Positions 27,198 through 36,455 of a stretch of DNA of 64,000 nt are shown here, piece by piece. Source of the stretch: Bacteriovoracia bacterium (GTDB lineage Bacteria > Bdellovibrionota > Bacteriovoracia > Bacteriovoracales > Bacteriovoracaceae); assembly GCA_030431635.1 (NCBI GenBank), contig JAUIIL010000007.1:124001-188000 (forward strand), in the 5' to 3' direction. Position 1 is the first letter of the stretch, and each line of letters opens with the position of its first letter. The translations under genes were made by a program, and so were the position numbers. Under the pieces are notes generated by a model, which worked only from the letters and a program-made list of their open reading frames with translations, made no database searches and had not been told where the DNA came from.

Positions 27198-28435
27198 AAA
27201 TATTAATTGTTTCTCAATATTTTTACCCCGAGAGATTTAGGATTAATGATATTGCTCAAGGTTTAATTGAACAAGGTCACGAAGTGAGTGTTTTGACGGG
27301 ACTTCCTAATTATCCAGAAGGCTCATTCTTTAAAGGCTATAGTTTTTTTGGCCCCTATCAAGAAAATCATCAAGGAATAAATATTATTCGAGTCCCTATT
27401 ATTCCAAGGGGAAAAAAGAAAGGTCTTCAGCTTGCTCTGAACTATCTTTCTTTTTTTATCACTTCTACAATTTTAGCTCCTTTTTTTTTGAAAGAGCGTT
27501 ATGACAAAATTTTTGTTTATCAACTCTCACCTGTTACAGCTGCCTTTCCTGCTGTGGTGATGAAGTGGCTTAAGAACATCCCCATTGTTTTTTGGGTTAC
27601 AGATTTGTGGCCAGAAACTCTTGAGGCCACAGGTATTGTTAAAAGAAAATGGATTCTTGATTTATGGGGGAAGTTTGTCAAATTCCTTTATGACCAAAGT
27701 GACGTAATTTTAGTAACCTCCAAAGGTTTTACGGATAAAATTGCTGCTCGTGGAGTTCACCCTGGTAAAATTAGGTACTGGCCTCAATGGGGAGAGGAAA
27801 TCTTTGCCAAAAATATTATTCAAGAAGATGCTGTGGGGGAGGGAGAAATTCCAGAAGGTTTTAAAGTTATGTTCGCTGGAAACATTGGGACAAGCCAAGG
27901 ATTTGAAACAATTGTTGCTGCGGCCGAAAAACTTAAAGATCATCAAGACATTAAATGGGTTATTCTGGGTGATGGACTTAGGAGACCATGGATTGAAGAA
28001 CAAATCAAAAAAAGAGGACTAGAAAAGTGTTTTTTTCTTTTAGGTTCAAGGGCCTTAGAAGCAATGCCAGCTTACTATCAGAAAAGCGATGTTCTTTTGG
28101 CCTCTTTAAAGAAGGACCCTCTTTTTGCCATCACTGTTCCAGCTAAGGTTCAATCTTACCTTCCAAGTGGGAAACCTCTTATAGTTTCAATGGATGGTGA
28201 AGGAGCTGAGCTTTTAAACGATGCTCAAGCTGGTATTTCTTGTGCTGCAGACTCAGTGGATGAGCTAGCTGAAGCGGTTTTGTCTCTTTACCGTATGAGT
28301 CAAGAGGAAAGAGAAATTTTAGGAGCAAGAGCTAGAGAATACTTTTTCAAAAATTTTGAAAGAGAGAAACTTCTTAATCAGTTGATAGAGATATTTGTCC
28401 AGACTGACGCAGGGCAAAAGCAAGAGTCTTTCTAA
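27194..28435 (+). CDS. Glycosyltransferase GT4, WbuB-like (L-FucNAc/L-QuiNAc transferase candidate)
   Basis: 413 residues. The N-terminus LIVSQYFYPERFRINDIAQGL and LTGLPNYPEG match the WbuB group, which in E. coli and related O-antigen loci transfers an L-6-deoxy-N-acetyl hexosamine and commonly sits beside fnlA-fnlB-fnlC. FVYQLSPVTAAFPA, FWVTDLWPETLEATG and the donor-domain segment GNIGTSQGFETI are also typical. Directly upstream of the predicted UDP-L-QuiNAc/FucNAc genes, which supports the donor assignment. The linkage is not predictable. Confidence 0.82.
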   Translation: MKILIVSQYFYPERFRINDIAQGLIEQGHEVSVLTGLPNYPEGSFFKGYSFFGPYQENHQGINIIRVPIIPRGKKKGLQLALNYLSFFITSTILAPFFLKERYDKIFVYQLSPVTAAFPAVVMKWLKNIPIVFWVTDLWPETLEATGIVKRKWILDLWGKFVKFLYDQSDVILVTSKGFTDKIAARGVHPGKIRYWPQWGEEIFAKNIIQEDAVGEGEIPEGFKVMFAGNIGTSQGFETIVAAAEKLKDHQDIKWVILGDGLRRPWIEEQIKKRGLEKCFFLLGSRALEAMPAYYQKSDVLLASLKKDPLFAITVPAKVQSYLPSGKPLIVSMDGEGAELLNDAQAGISCAADSVDELAEAVLSLYRMSQEEREILGARAREYFFKNFEREKLLNQLIEIFVQTDAGQKQESF

Positions 28436-28498
28436 CTCCTATTTGCCATCGTAAAGCTTAAAATATAAAACTGAATTGATTTAAATATAAGGGGAATA

Positions 28499-29392
28499 AT
28501 GCGTGTATTAGTCTTAGGGGCTTCGGGGATGATTGGACACCGAATGTGGGCCACTCTTTCTCTTTGTGGGCATGAGGTCTTTGGGGCCATCAGAACTCCT
28601 ATTCTTGATAAGTTAGCACTTATACCTGGAATCTCTAAAGAGAAAGCTTTTGTGGGGATAGATGTTTTCGAACTAGCGAGCATAGAAGAGGCCATAAAGA
28701 AATCAAGACCAGACATTGTTCTTAACTGTATTGGAATCGTCAAACAGCTTCCTATTTCCAGAGACCCAGTGACATCCATTCATATCAATGCGCTTTTCCC
28801 TCATCAACTGGCCGAGATCTGCTCTCGTTATAAATGTCGTATGATTCACTTTAGTAGTGATTGCGTTTTTTCTGGTATAAAAGGTCAATACAAAGAAGGA
28901 GATTTTCCAGACGATAGCGATATCTACGGGCGTTCGAAGGCCCTTGGTGAAGTTGTCGATCAAGACCATGTTTTGACAATAAGAACTTCAACTATTGGTC
29001 GAGAGGTTAAACCTCATGGCGGACTTGTTGAGTGGTTCATCTCTAATAGGGAAAAGAAAGTGAAAGGTTTTTCTAAGGCCATTTATTCTGGATTCCCCGC
29101 TCATACATTGGCTAAGTATATAGATAAATACATTTTAAATAAGAACATAAGTGGCCTTTATCACCTTTCAACAGAACCTATTAATAAGTATGACTTACTA
29201 ACTAAGGCTAACGATCTTTTTCATCTTTCAATAGAAATTGAAAAAGAAGATAAGACATTAATCGAGCGAAGCCTTGATTCAAGTCTATTTAGAGAAAAGT
29301 TTGGAGCTCCAGAGCTTAAGTGGAGTGAAATACTTGAAGACATCTTAATTGATAATGAAATTTATGAGCAGCTGAGAAAAAATGATGAATAA
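28499..29392 (+). CDS. RmlD-like reductase for UDP-2-acetamido-2,6-dideoxy-L-hexose (WbvR-like)
   Basis: 297-residue SDR of the dTDP-4-dehydrorhamnose reductase type, preceded by AGGGGA. VLGASGMIGHRMW binds NADPH; HFSSDCVFSG and YGRSK hold the catalytic residues. In FucNAc pathways this position is taken by FnlB/WbjC, which is longer (about 370) because of a C-terminal cupin epimerase part. That part is absent here. A cupin-less reductase (WbvR in V. cholerae O37) gives UDP-L-RhaNAc, which WbvD then turns into UDP-L-QuiNAc. I therefore favour L-QuiNAc over L-FucNAc (inference from length and family). Confidence 0.78.
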   Translation: MRVLVLGASGMIGHRMWATLSLCGHEVFGAIRTPILDKLALIPGISKEKAFVGIDVFELASIEEAIKKSRPDIVLNCIGIVKQLPISRDPVTSIHINALFPHQLAEICSRYKCRMIHFSSDCVFSGIKGQYKEGDFPDDSDIYGRSKALGEVVDQDHVLTIRTSTIGREVKPHGGLVEWFISNREKKVKGFSKAIYSGFPAHTLAKYIDKYILNKNISGLYHLSTEPINKYDLLTKANDLFHLSIEIEKEDKTLIERSLDSSLFREKFGAPELKWSEILEDILIDNEIYEQLRKNDE

Positions 29393-30446
29393 ATTTTTAG
29401 ATGGTAAAAGAATTCTAATTACTGGTGGAACTGGTTCAATGGGAAAAACATTGGTCAGAAGAATTTTAAGTGGAGAGAGAGGAGTTCCTCAAAAGGTAAT
29501 TGTTTTTTCTCGGGATGAGGGTAAACATCACCAAATGAGGCTTGATTATCTTCATAAAACAGTTTCAACTGAAGAGATTACTTATAATAACTTTCGCAAT
29601 CTTCTTGAGTTTCGAGTGGGTGATGTGAGAAATTATGATGATGTTCTCCTTGCTTGCCAAAATGTTGATATTGTCATTAATGCCGCTGCTTTAAAGCAAG
29701 TTCCTTCTTGTGAGTATTTTCCTTTTCAAGCCATTCAAACAAACTGTATTGGAGCGGAAAATATTGTTAAGGCCATTACGATGAATAAACTTCCTGTTGA
29801 AAAGGTAGTGGGGATCTCAACTGATAAAGCAGCGAAACCAGTCAATGTCATGGGAATGACAAAAGCTTTGCAAGAGAGGATTTTTACGACGGCCAACGTT
29901 TTAAATAAAGAAACAAGTTTTATGTGTGTGAGATATGGAAATGTATTGGCTTCAAGAGGGTCTGTGATTCCTCTTTTTCATGAACAAATTAAAAGTGGGG
30001 GGCCTGTTACATTAACTGATCCAACTATGACACGTTTTCTTTTAAGTCTAGATGATGCCGTTGATACTGTGTTTGCTGTTCTTGAAAATGGTCGACCTGG
30101 AGATACTTTTGTTCCTTGTGCCCCAAGTACCACAGTGGAAAATCTGGCGAAGGCCCTTATTGGGGATAAGAATATTGAAATGAAAGTCACGGGAGTTCGC
30201 CCTGGTGAGAAGATGCATGAAATTATGATCTCTGAAGAGGAGCTTCATCATTGTCGGCGAGAAGGTAATTACTATGCAATTGAATCAATGTTGCCAGAAG
30301 TGGGAACAGGGGCAGGAAATAAAACAGAATTATCTAAAGAGTATAGCTCAGAAGATGATGTCATGGCTCTTGAAGAGACTATGGCTTTATTAAACAAACA
30401 TAACCTGTTAAATTTAGAAGGAAATAATACAGAATTATTGAGGTAG
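29382..30446 (+). CDS. UDP-GlcNAc 4,6-dehydratase/5-epimerase (FnlA/WbjB/CapE family)
   Basis: 354 residues. TGGTGSMGKTLVRRIL binds NADP; FSRDEGKHHQMR and NAAALKQVPSCEY are the standard signature. The usual YxxxK is MGMTK, with Met in place of Tyr, as in CapE-type inverting dehydratases. Converts UDP-GlcNAc to UDP-2-acetamido-2,6-dideoxy-beta-L-arabino-4-hexulose, the substrate of the reductase upstream. Two ATGs (29382, 29385) precede the domain; either could be used. Overlaps the reductase gene by 11 bases. Confidence 0.9.
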   Translation: MMNKFLDGKRILITGGTGSMGKTLVRRILSGERGVPQKVIVFSRDEGKHHQMRLDYLHKTVSTEEITYNNFRNLLEFRVGDVRNYDDVLLACQNVDIVINAAALKQVPSCEYFPFQAIQTNCIGAENIVKAITMNKLPVEKVVGISTDKAAKPVNVMGMTKALQERIFTTANVLNKETSFMCVRYGNVLASRGSVIPLFHEQIKSGGPVTLTDPTMTRFLLSLDDAVDTVFAVLENGRPGDTFVPCAPSTTVENLAKALIGDKNIEMKVTGVRPGEKMHEIMISEEELHHCRREGNYYAIESMLPEVGTGAGNKTELSKEYSSEDDVMALEETMALLNKHNLLNLEGNNTELLR

Positions 30447-30450
30447 ATTT

Positions 30451-31578
30451 ATGGCCTTAAAGGTAATGACAATTGTTGGAACACGTCCAGAGATTATTAA
30501 ACTCAGTCGTATTGCAGCAGAACTAGAAAAACATACAAATCATATACTTGTGCACACTGGGCAAAATTATGATTACGAACTCAACGAAGTATTCTTCAAT
30601 GATTTAGGAGTCAAAAAACCGGACCATTTCCTAGAAGCTGCTGGTGAGAGTGCTGCTCAAACAATTGCTAATGTCATTGCAAAAATAGATGTTGTTCTTG
30701 AGAAAGAGCAGCCTGATGCCGTTCTTATTTATGGAGATACAAATAGCTGTGTTTCTATTATTTCTGCTAAAAGAAGAAAAATCCCTATTTTTCATATGGA
30801 AGCTGGTAATCGCTGCTTTGATCAAAGAGTACCGGAAGAATTAAATAGAAAAATTGTTGATCACCTAAGTGATATCAATATGGTTCATAGTGAGCATGCG
30901 AGAAGATATTTATTAAATGAAGGTTTAAGACCTGAGATGATCATTAAAACAGGCTCTCCAATGTTTGAAGTTCTCTCTTACTACAAAGAGAAGATAGAAT
31001 CCTCAGATGTTTTGAGCCGTCTTGGATTAGAGAAGGATAATTTCTTTATTGTAAGTGCTCATAGAGAAGAAAATATTGATTCTGAAAAGAATTTTAATAA
31101 TCTTCTCGATACTCTCAACCAAGTGGCACAAAACTATAATAAAAAAGTCATTGTCTCTACTCACCCTAGAACAAGAAAAAAACTAGAAGCATTAGGTAGA
31201 AAAGAGTTTGATGAGAGAGTTGAGTTTATGAAACCTCTTGGCTTTTTTGACTACAACAAACTTCAATTAAGTTCACACTGTGTAATTTCTGATAGTGGAA
31301 CGATTACTGAAGAAGCTTCTATTCTTAAGTTTCCTGGTATTATGATCCGTCAGGCCCATGAAAGACCTGAGGGAATGGACTCGGGGATTGTTGTCATGTC
31401 AGGTCTAACATCAGATAGAGTTATCGAGTCGATTGATATTGTCACTTCTCAATTTAAGGAGGGTGCACCTCTACCAATTGAGGACTATAGAGAGCAAAAA
31501 GTTTCCCAACAAGTTGTCAAAATCATTCAAAGTTATACGGATTTTGTTAACCGAGTTGTTTGGCATAAATTCCTCTAG
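30451..31578 (+). CDS. UDP-N-acetyl hexosamine 2-epimerase (FnlC/WbjD/WbvD, WecB-like)
   Basis: 375 residues of the non-hydrolysing 2-epimerase family. VGTRPEIIKLS, HTGQNYDYEL, GDTNSC and HMEAGNRCFD are diagnostic, and the C-terminal SDSGTITEEA binds UDP. As last enzyme of the set it would invert C2 to give UDP-L-QuiNAc or UDP-L-FucNAc. Four bases after the dehydratase, preceded by GAGGT. HMEAGNRCFDQRVPEE is the form seen in WbjD-like proteins rather than in housekeeping WecB. Confidence 0.9.
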   Translation: MALKVMTIVGTRPEIIKLSRIAAELEKHTNHILVHTGQNYDYELNEVFFNDLGVKKPDHFLEAAGESAAQTIANVIAKIDVVLEKEQPDAVLIYGDTNSCVSIISAKRRKIPIFHMEAGNRCFDQRVPEELNRKIVDHLSDINMVHSEHARRYLLNEGLRPEMIIKTGSPMFEVLSYYKEKIESSDVLSRLGLEKDNFFIVSAHREENIDSEKNFNNLLDTLNQVAQNYNKKVIVSTHPRTRKKLEALGRKEFDERVEFMKPLGFFDYNKLQLSSHCVISDSGTITEEASILKFPGIMIRQAHERPEGMDSGIVVMSGLTSDRVIESIDIVTSQFKEGAPLPIEDYREQKVSQQVVKIIQSYTDFVNRVVWHKFL

Positions 31579-31588
31579 GTCGTTCTTG

Positions 31589-32473
31589 ATGTTTACTGGA
31601 AAATTTGAGTACCAATTAAGAGAGAGTAACCACAGAGCGATAAGAGTTTTAGCTGGTCGCTACTCACTTTTAAGAGATAAAGTTTTTAAAACTTTTTCCC
31701 AAATGATAACGTTCTTTATTAAACTCCTTCCTTTTAGACTTGTAGCTATGATGAAAGAATCTCTTCGTCTAAAAGCGCAAATGCCTTATGTGGGAGAGAT
31801 TAAGGTTGATGTTGATAGTTACAAAGAGGTAAGAAGAGCCGGTTTTTGTTTTAGAGAAAAAGAAACTGTCCAATGGATTGAGCAATGTGCAGATAAGGGA
31901 GGAGTCCTTTATGATGTAGGGGCCAATATTGGTGCCGTCTCTTTGATTTATGCCGCAAATCTAGTTCATAAGAAGAAAGAGTTTAATGAAGGGACTATCC
32001 TTTCTTTCGAGCCTTCTTTTTCCACTTTTTCCAAACTTTGCAAAAATATTTATATCAATGGATTCTCGGGTAAAATACTACCTTTTTCTCAACCTCTCTC
32101 TTCAGCACCAGGACAGAGTATATTTAATTTCTCTAGTATTAACATTGGAGAGAGTGGGCATAGCTTACAAGAATCTATGGGGAAGACTTCTTACCAGATG
32201 CAACTTCCAGTTTTTATGATTTCTATCGATCAGCTTGTCTATGATTACGGTTATAGGCCCCCTCATTGGCTAAAGATAGATGTCGATGGACATGACTTTG
32301 AAGTTCTTAAAGGGGCCAGCAAAGTCATCACAGAAGGATATGTTCAAAGTGTTCTCATCGAAAAAAATTCTCATGAAAATAAAATTAGAGATTTTTTAGA
32401 AGAAAATGGGTTTAAGGAAGTGAAGTTTGATGTTATCTCTGATGATATTAACTTAAGATTCGATAGAGCTTAG
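31589..32473 (+). CDS. FkbM-family methyltransferase
   Basis: 294 residues. AdoMet motif I is clear (LYDVGANIGAVSL), followed by SFEPSFSTFSKL and the FkbM signature WLKIDVDGHDFEVLKGA. The N-terminal 100 residues are basic and helical. The ATG at 31589 follows the 2-epimerase stop by 10 bases; a longer frame into that gene is rejected. Likely O-methylates a sugar of the glycan. The end overlaps a convergent glycosyltransferase by 21 bases. Confidence 0.84.
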   Translation: MFTGKFEYQLRESNHRAIRVLAGRYSLLRDKVFKTFSQMITFFIKLLPFRLVAMMKESLRLKAQMPYVGEIKVDVDSYKEVRRAGFCFREKETVQWIEQCADKGGVLYDVGANIGAVSLIYAANLVHKKKEFNEGTILSFEPSFSTFSKLCKNIYINGFSGKILPFSQPLSSAPGQSIFNFSSINIGESGHSLQESMGKTSYQMQLPVFMISIDQLVYDYGYRPPHWLKIDVDGHDFEVLKGASKVITEGYVQSVLIEKNSHENKIRDFLEENGFKEVKFDVISDDINLRFDRA

Positions 32474-33538
32474 ATAGTCTTTTGAAATTTTCTCAATATT
32501 AAATTCACTTTGAACTCTCTGAAGAGTTTTCTCTCTGTAGGTTTCATAGTTTTGCCATATCTGAAAAAAAGCTTGGGCCATCTCATCAACAAACTGAGGG
32601 TTATAACCCCATTCAGGTCCTTCGATTGAGATACCTGAATCACCGACGAGTTCTTTGGTGCCCCCCCAAGAGGGACATAAGACAGGAAGACCACAGGCCA
32701 TGGCTTCAATAACTGCATTTGGACACCAGTCTCCAATTTTTGCGTGAAGAAGAATATCACAATTTTGAATTTGAGTAGGAAGTTCATCGTAATAAACGAT
32801 TCCATGACACTTAATGGCCTTAGCAGTTTTCGAAGAAAGGTTCATTGTTTGAATAAACGCTTGTACTTTATCTTCTCCATTTCTCAAAGGGCCTATAATG
32901 TGAAGCTCGACAGACATCGACTCTAAGATTTTTTCAATCACTTCAGCAGCGAGCTTTAGGTGCTTAGGGTAGTGTTTACCTAGCATTAAAAGTTTAGGAA
33001 TAGAGCGCTCTGTATTTTTCGGGAAGAATCTCTTTAAGTTTGTTCCATTATGAATAATTGAGTAGTGCTTTTCTCTCATGTAGAGATAGCGGTCGCAAAT
33101 ATCTTTAGAAAATTGAGATTGATAAATAATATGATCAAATTTTTCTAAATCATTCTTAAGCCTTTCATTGACGTACTGGCGATAGTCTAATGGATGTTGA
33201 AATTCTTCATCGATAAGATCATCAGGAACATAAAATCCATCTACCCGAAGAATCGTTTTAACTTTAAAAAATTTAGCCAGCTTGGCGAAAGAATTTCCCC
33301 AAGAAGCTGAAAAGACGAGGGCACTTTTACACTTAGATAAGTCCCAATATTCTACTTCATATGATTCTTTTAAAGAAGAGCTAGCTAAGATTGTTTTTAA
33401 AAAACGATCAGGTCCACCAACTTTATTTTTCCCTTGAAGATTACAGTAGATAAATTTTTTCTTACTAAATGTTGGGATAAGCTTCAAAAAAAGAGCAATG
33501 AGGAGGCGAATAAAGTTTTTTATTTTGAGTTTATACAT
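32453..33538 (-). CDS. Glycosyltransferase, GT4 family
   Basis: 361 residues, GT-B fold. KVGGPDRFLKTIL is the N-terminal acceptor-side loop, LMLGKHYPKHL the linker strand, and VIEAMACGLPVLCPSWGGTKELV the donor-binding motif with conserved Glu residues. No signal peptide, although residues 9-22 are hydrophobic and may bind the membrane. Coupled by an 8-base overlap to the surface-carbohydrate gene upstream on this strand, so the three minus-strand genes 32.5-36.3 kb form one operon. Confidence 0.86.
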   Translation of the reverse strand: MYKLKIKNFIRLLIALFLKLIPTFSKKKFIYCNLQGKNKVGGPDRFLKTILASSSLKESYEVEYWDLSKCKSALVFSASWGNSFAKLAKFFKVKTILRVDGFYVPDDLIDEEFQHPLDYRQYVNERLKNDLEKFDHIIYQSQFSKDICDRYLYMREKHYSIIHNGTNLKRFFPKNTERSIPKLLMLGKHYPKHLKLAAEVIEKILESMSVELHIIGPLRNGEDKVQAFIQTMNLSSKTAKAIKCHGIVYYDELPTQIQNCDILLHAKIGDWCPNAVIEAMACGLPVLCPSWGGTKELVGDSGISIEGPEWGYNPQFVDEMAQAFFQIWQNYETYREKTLQRVQSEFNIEKISKDYLSSIES

Positions 33539-34955
33539 CTTTTTGATTAATTAAAAAAAGCCCATCTTTGAATTTTTTGATTTGAATAGAGTTTATATCG
33601 AGTGAGAGAGACTGAGCTATAAAATGGGTCCTTTGTTTTACCTCTTCTTTGGGAAGACGCCCTTGTTTGGTTTTCCCATAAGCGTAATAGTTTTTATTAG
33701 GCTTGTACTTCCCCTTAAATAAAAAAGTGAAATCATCAATCCATCCTAAAATCCACAAACACCGAAGTTTAAGTTTATTAAGGATTATATCGATTGAAAA
33801 ATTAAGCTTAAACCAATTAGGAAAAGGACGACTTGGAGGTTGAATTTTCAAAGAGTCGAGTTGGTTTAAAATATTAAGAGAGGATTGAGAAATATTTTCT
33901 TTCGAACTATCAATAATAATATTTTCTAAGTCAAAAGAGCTTGGATTTATCTTTCCTTGTAGGGCATTTTCAAGAAATTCAAGAGCTTGTTTGGTATCAT
34001 GAGCAACTGAAGAGGCTTGTTTTGCATGGGGATTTAGACGAGAGAGAAGTTCTTGAGGAAGATCTTCTGGAATAAGAGTAATAATGCTTTTTCCAAAATA
34101 AAAAGCCTCTATAGACGTAGTGCTATTAAAGTGAATAAGAACATCGCTTTCTAAAAGTAGTGGAGAAATTTCTCCACTTAAGCTCATTTCAACATTCTCA
34201 TAACCTTTGGCCATGTTCTTCCAAACTTCTTGGTTTTCTGAAGGATGAGGTCTAAGAATAATTTTACACTGAGGGTAATTCTTTATAACTTCTTTGACTA
34301 AATTTTTAAATAATGGATAGACTAAATCTTGCAACTTTCCATCTAAGAAAATCTCATTCAAGTGCTCATCGGTAGCATTTTTTCCACTAGCAGCTCTAAC
34401 AGAATCATAGGACATTTTTCTATCAATGAAATGGTTAGGGTAAGGGAAGCTTGTTGCGATAAGAATTGTTTTCTGCTTAGTTTTCTCTACTGTTTTCTCA
34501 AAGTTTCTTTTTAAAAGTCTCCAATAATCAAAAATAGGGCTACCTGTGATGAAAGAATTTTCTTCAATAAGAGGAAAGTACTCTTTAACTTGGTTAAATT
34601 GCTCTCTTCCCCAAAAAAAAAGCTGATGTGATTTTTTTATGGTTTCTTCACTATAGCGAAGTTCAACACCTGACTTTCCATTACTAGGCAATAAACCTTC
34701 AGCATCAATGGATGTGATTTTATGTCCATAACTAAGTATTTTTTCTTGAAGTTCAAGTTCACCAGGAACGATACTTTTAAGGAGCACGACTCCTTCAGGA
34801 AATTGATGCAAATTAGGTAGAATAAACCTCTTCCCTCCAATAACAACATTCCATCCCTTTTGGGAGGCATTAAGAGCAAATAAAAGCATTCCATTTAATT
34901 CTCTACGGTAAATCTCGATAGGAATATAAAGGTAGGGTTTGGTAGTGGAGTTCAA
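33531..34955 (-). CDS. Surface carbohydrate biosynthesis protein (TIGR04396-like, GT-B/CDP-glycerol transferase-like)
   Basis: 474 residues, TTG start overlapping the upstream stop as TTGA. Strand-helix pattern of a GT-B protein: PYLYIPIEIYRREL at the N-terminus, FITGSPIFDYW before the linker, then KIILRPHPSENQEVW and SDVLIHFNSTTSIEAFYFGKS, as in CDP-glycerol glycerophosphotransferases and TIGR04396 proteins. The C-terminal 110 residues are an extra segment (KGKYKPNKNYYAYG). Transfers an unknown sugar or phosphoryl group; no member I know has a defined reaction. Confidence 0.68.
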   Translation of the reverse strand: MNSTTKPYLYIPIEIYRRELNGMLLFALNASQKGWNVVIGGKRFILPNLHQFPEGVVLLKSIVPGELELQEKILSYGHKITSIDAEGLLPSNGKSGVELRYSEETIKKSHQLFFWGREQFNQVKEYFPLIEENSFITGSPIFDYWRLLKRNFEKTVEKTKQKTILIATSFPYPNHFIDRKMSYDSVRAASGKNATDEHLNEIFLDGKLQDLVYPLFKNLVKEVIKNYPQCKIILRPHPSENQEVWKNMAKGYENVEMSLSGEISPLLLESDVLIHFNSTTSIEAFYFGKSIITLIPEDLPQELLSRLNPHAKQASSVAHDTKQALEFLENALQGKINPSSFDLENIIIDSSKENISQSSLNILNQLDSLKIQPPSRPFPNWFKLNFSIDIILNKLKLRCLWILGWIDDFTFLFKGKYKPNKNYYAYGKTKQGRLPKEEVKQRTHFIAQSLSLDINSIQIKKFKDGLFLINQKDV

Positions 34956-36280
34956 GAATTTTTTTCCTCTAATGCGTCAATTATATGGCCCTTGATAAAC
35001 TCAATGGCATTTTTCTCTCTTTCAAATAAACTATTAAAAACTTTTATTGATGATGACAAGTTTTCTTGAGGCTTTGTAAGTATTGATTGAACCTTTTCTC
35101 TTAAACTATTCTCATCACTTGCCCCAAGAACAAGTCCGAGATAGCGATAACTTAAACAAGGGATTCCATCTTTATCTCTTATAGAGTCATCTTCATCGTA
35201 TCCCTTGAGGTTTCTTAAATCGAGATATTCAATAGTAGATTTTCCTAGGGCCAGCATATCAACACAAACCCCCGAGTAAAAAGAAAGGGCGAATTGGGCC
35301 GTATTTCCTAGAATAAAAGGGTGAAGATTGGAAACGAGCCATGTTTGTCCGTAACTTTCTTTACCCAGAATTTCTTCAAACAATCCATCATCAGGCTCTT
35401 TGGGATGTTTTTTGATCACCAGTTTTAATTTCATTTCATCAATAATAACTTTCTTAATATCTTCGATGGCCTGTTTTTTTCTCTCAAAAGGAAAATAAGA
35501 GGAAAGCGAACGTGAAATAAGAAAGACGTAGTTTTCCCATGGTAGAGGTGTTTGATTGTAAGAATTAATCAACTGCATCCAGGATTCTTGGTGTCTTGGA
35601 ACTCCTGAAATAAAAAGGTTACTATTATCTAGCCCAAAGCTTTCTTTGTAGTAATTTGTTTCATTTGGAGAATATAAAAAAGCTTTGATGTTCTTTATTT
35701 TATCTTTTGAGTGGTAGCGGTTAACAATTTTATCCTGGCTGATATCAATCCCATGATTAAAGGAGAAAGCAGGGGTGTTTTTAAATAATGAAACAAGCTC
35801 CTGATTGTATTCTTTCTGTTGTTCATAGACATCATAAAGTAATACTGAGTTCTTTGGTGAATCTATTTCTTGATTAAGATCGAAATAAAGATGATTAAGT
35901 CTTAGTGATTCAACTAATGTGAGAACATTTTTGATAAGAAATGAGATAGGAGCTAAAAATTTTCTTCTATAAGTTTTAAGGTAGATTTTGTTTAAAAGCT
36001 GTTCAAAAGAGTGTCGTGAAGAGTTCTTTTTAAGTTCTTTAAAGCTTGGTGTCTTTAGCCACTTTCCACTTGGTGAAATGGCAATGACAGTATCAAAAAC
36101 CTCTTGGGCCATCTTGATTAAAATATTATCAAGATCTAGATGGTCGATATTGCCGGCCTTAGAGAGTAGGAAAACAAATTCATCTTTTGGACGCTCTTGT
36201 CTTAAAGAGTGAATGACTGGCAGCCAATTATCTAGAATTCCTAGGCTAGGCGAGCAGAGAAAATAGATTTTTTTCTTCAA
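34952..36280 (-). CDS. Uncharacterised surface-polysaccharide protein, GT-B-like
   Basis: 442 residues, TTG start after GGGGT. The N-terminus IYFLCSPSLGILDNWLPVIHSL looks like the first Rossmann strand of a GT-B enzyme; FISGVPRHQESW, KLKLVIKKHPKEPDDG and FALSFYSGVCVDMLALGKSTIEYLD follow the layout of CDP-glycerol/teichoic-type transferases and of its downstream neighbour. Overall identity to named families appears low. First gene of the three-gene minus operon. Likely a transferase for the glycan; activity not established from sequence. Confidence 0.6.
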   Translation of the reverse strand: MKKKIYFLCSPSLGILDNWLPVIHSLRQERPKDEFVFLLSKAGNIDHLDLDNILIKMAQEVFDTVIAISPSGKWLKTPSFKELKKNSSRHSFEQLLNKIYLKTYRRKFLAPISFLIKNVLTLVESLRLNHLYFDLNQEIDSPKNSVLLYDVYEQQKEYNQELVSLFKNTPAFSFNHGIDISQDKIVNRYHSKDKIKNIKAFLYSPNETNYYKESFGLDNSNLFISGVPRHQESWMQLINSYNQTPLPWENYVFLISRSLSSYFPFERKKQAIEDIKKVIIDEMKLKLVIKKHPKEPDDGLFEEILGKESYGQTWLVSNLHPFILGNTAQFALSFYSGVCVDMLALGKSTIEYLDLRNLKGYDEDDSIRDKDGIPCLSYRYLGLVLGASDENSLREKVQSILTKPQENLSSSIKVFNSLFEREKNAIEFIKGHIIDALEEKNS

Positions 36281-36327
36281 ATTAAGACCCCAAAACTCTG
36301 AGCTTGTTCAATATTTTGTATTCTCTA

Positions 36328-36384
36328 GTTTGGAGGTGTATGCATGGCGTGTCAAGACCTTGTTTGGAGGCTCCCAGAGGGCGT
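36328..36384 (+). repeat. bipartite 23-base direct repeat in the gap before pseB
   Basis: GTTTGGAGG, nine variable bases, then GGCGT occurs at 36328-36350 and again at 36362-36384, a period of 34 bases. It lies in the 175-base divergent gap between the pseB operon and the 36.3 kb minus-strand operon, so it may be a binding site for a regulator or a transcript element. No known element (ops/JUMPstart included) matches. Confidence 0.5.
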
Positions 36385-36455
36385 TTTTCCTAGTCTATTC
36401 TTGTTGGCCGTTATAAAGTCTTGGAGAAAATTAATTGAAAAAGGGTCAAGCTATT

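Noticed and set aside
36281-36455. JUMPstart/ops element for RfaH
   Set aside because: GGCGT occurs within the direct repeat but the full ops core GGCGGTAGNNT is absent.
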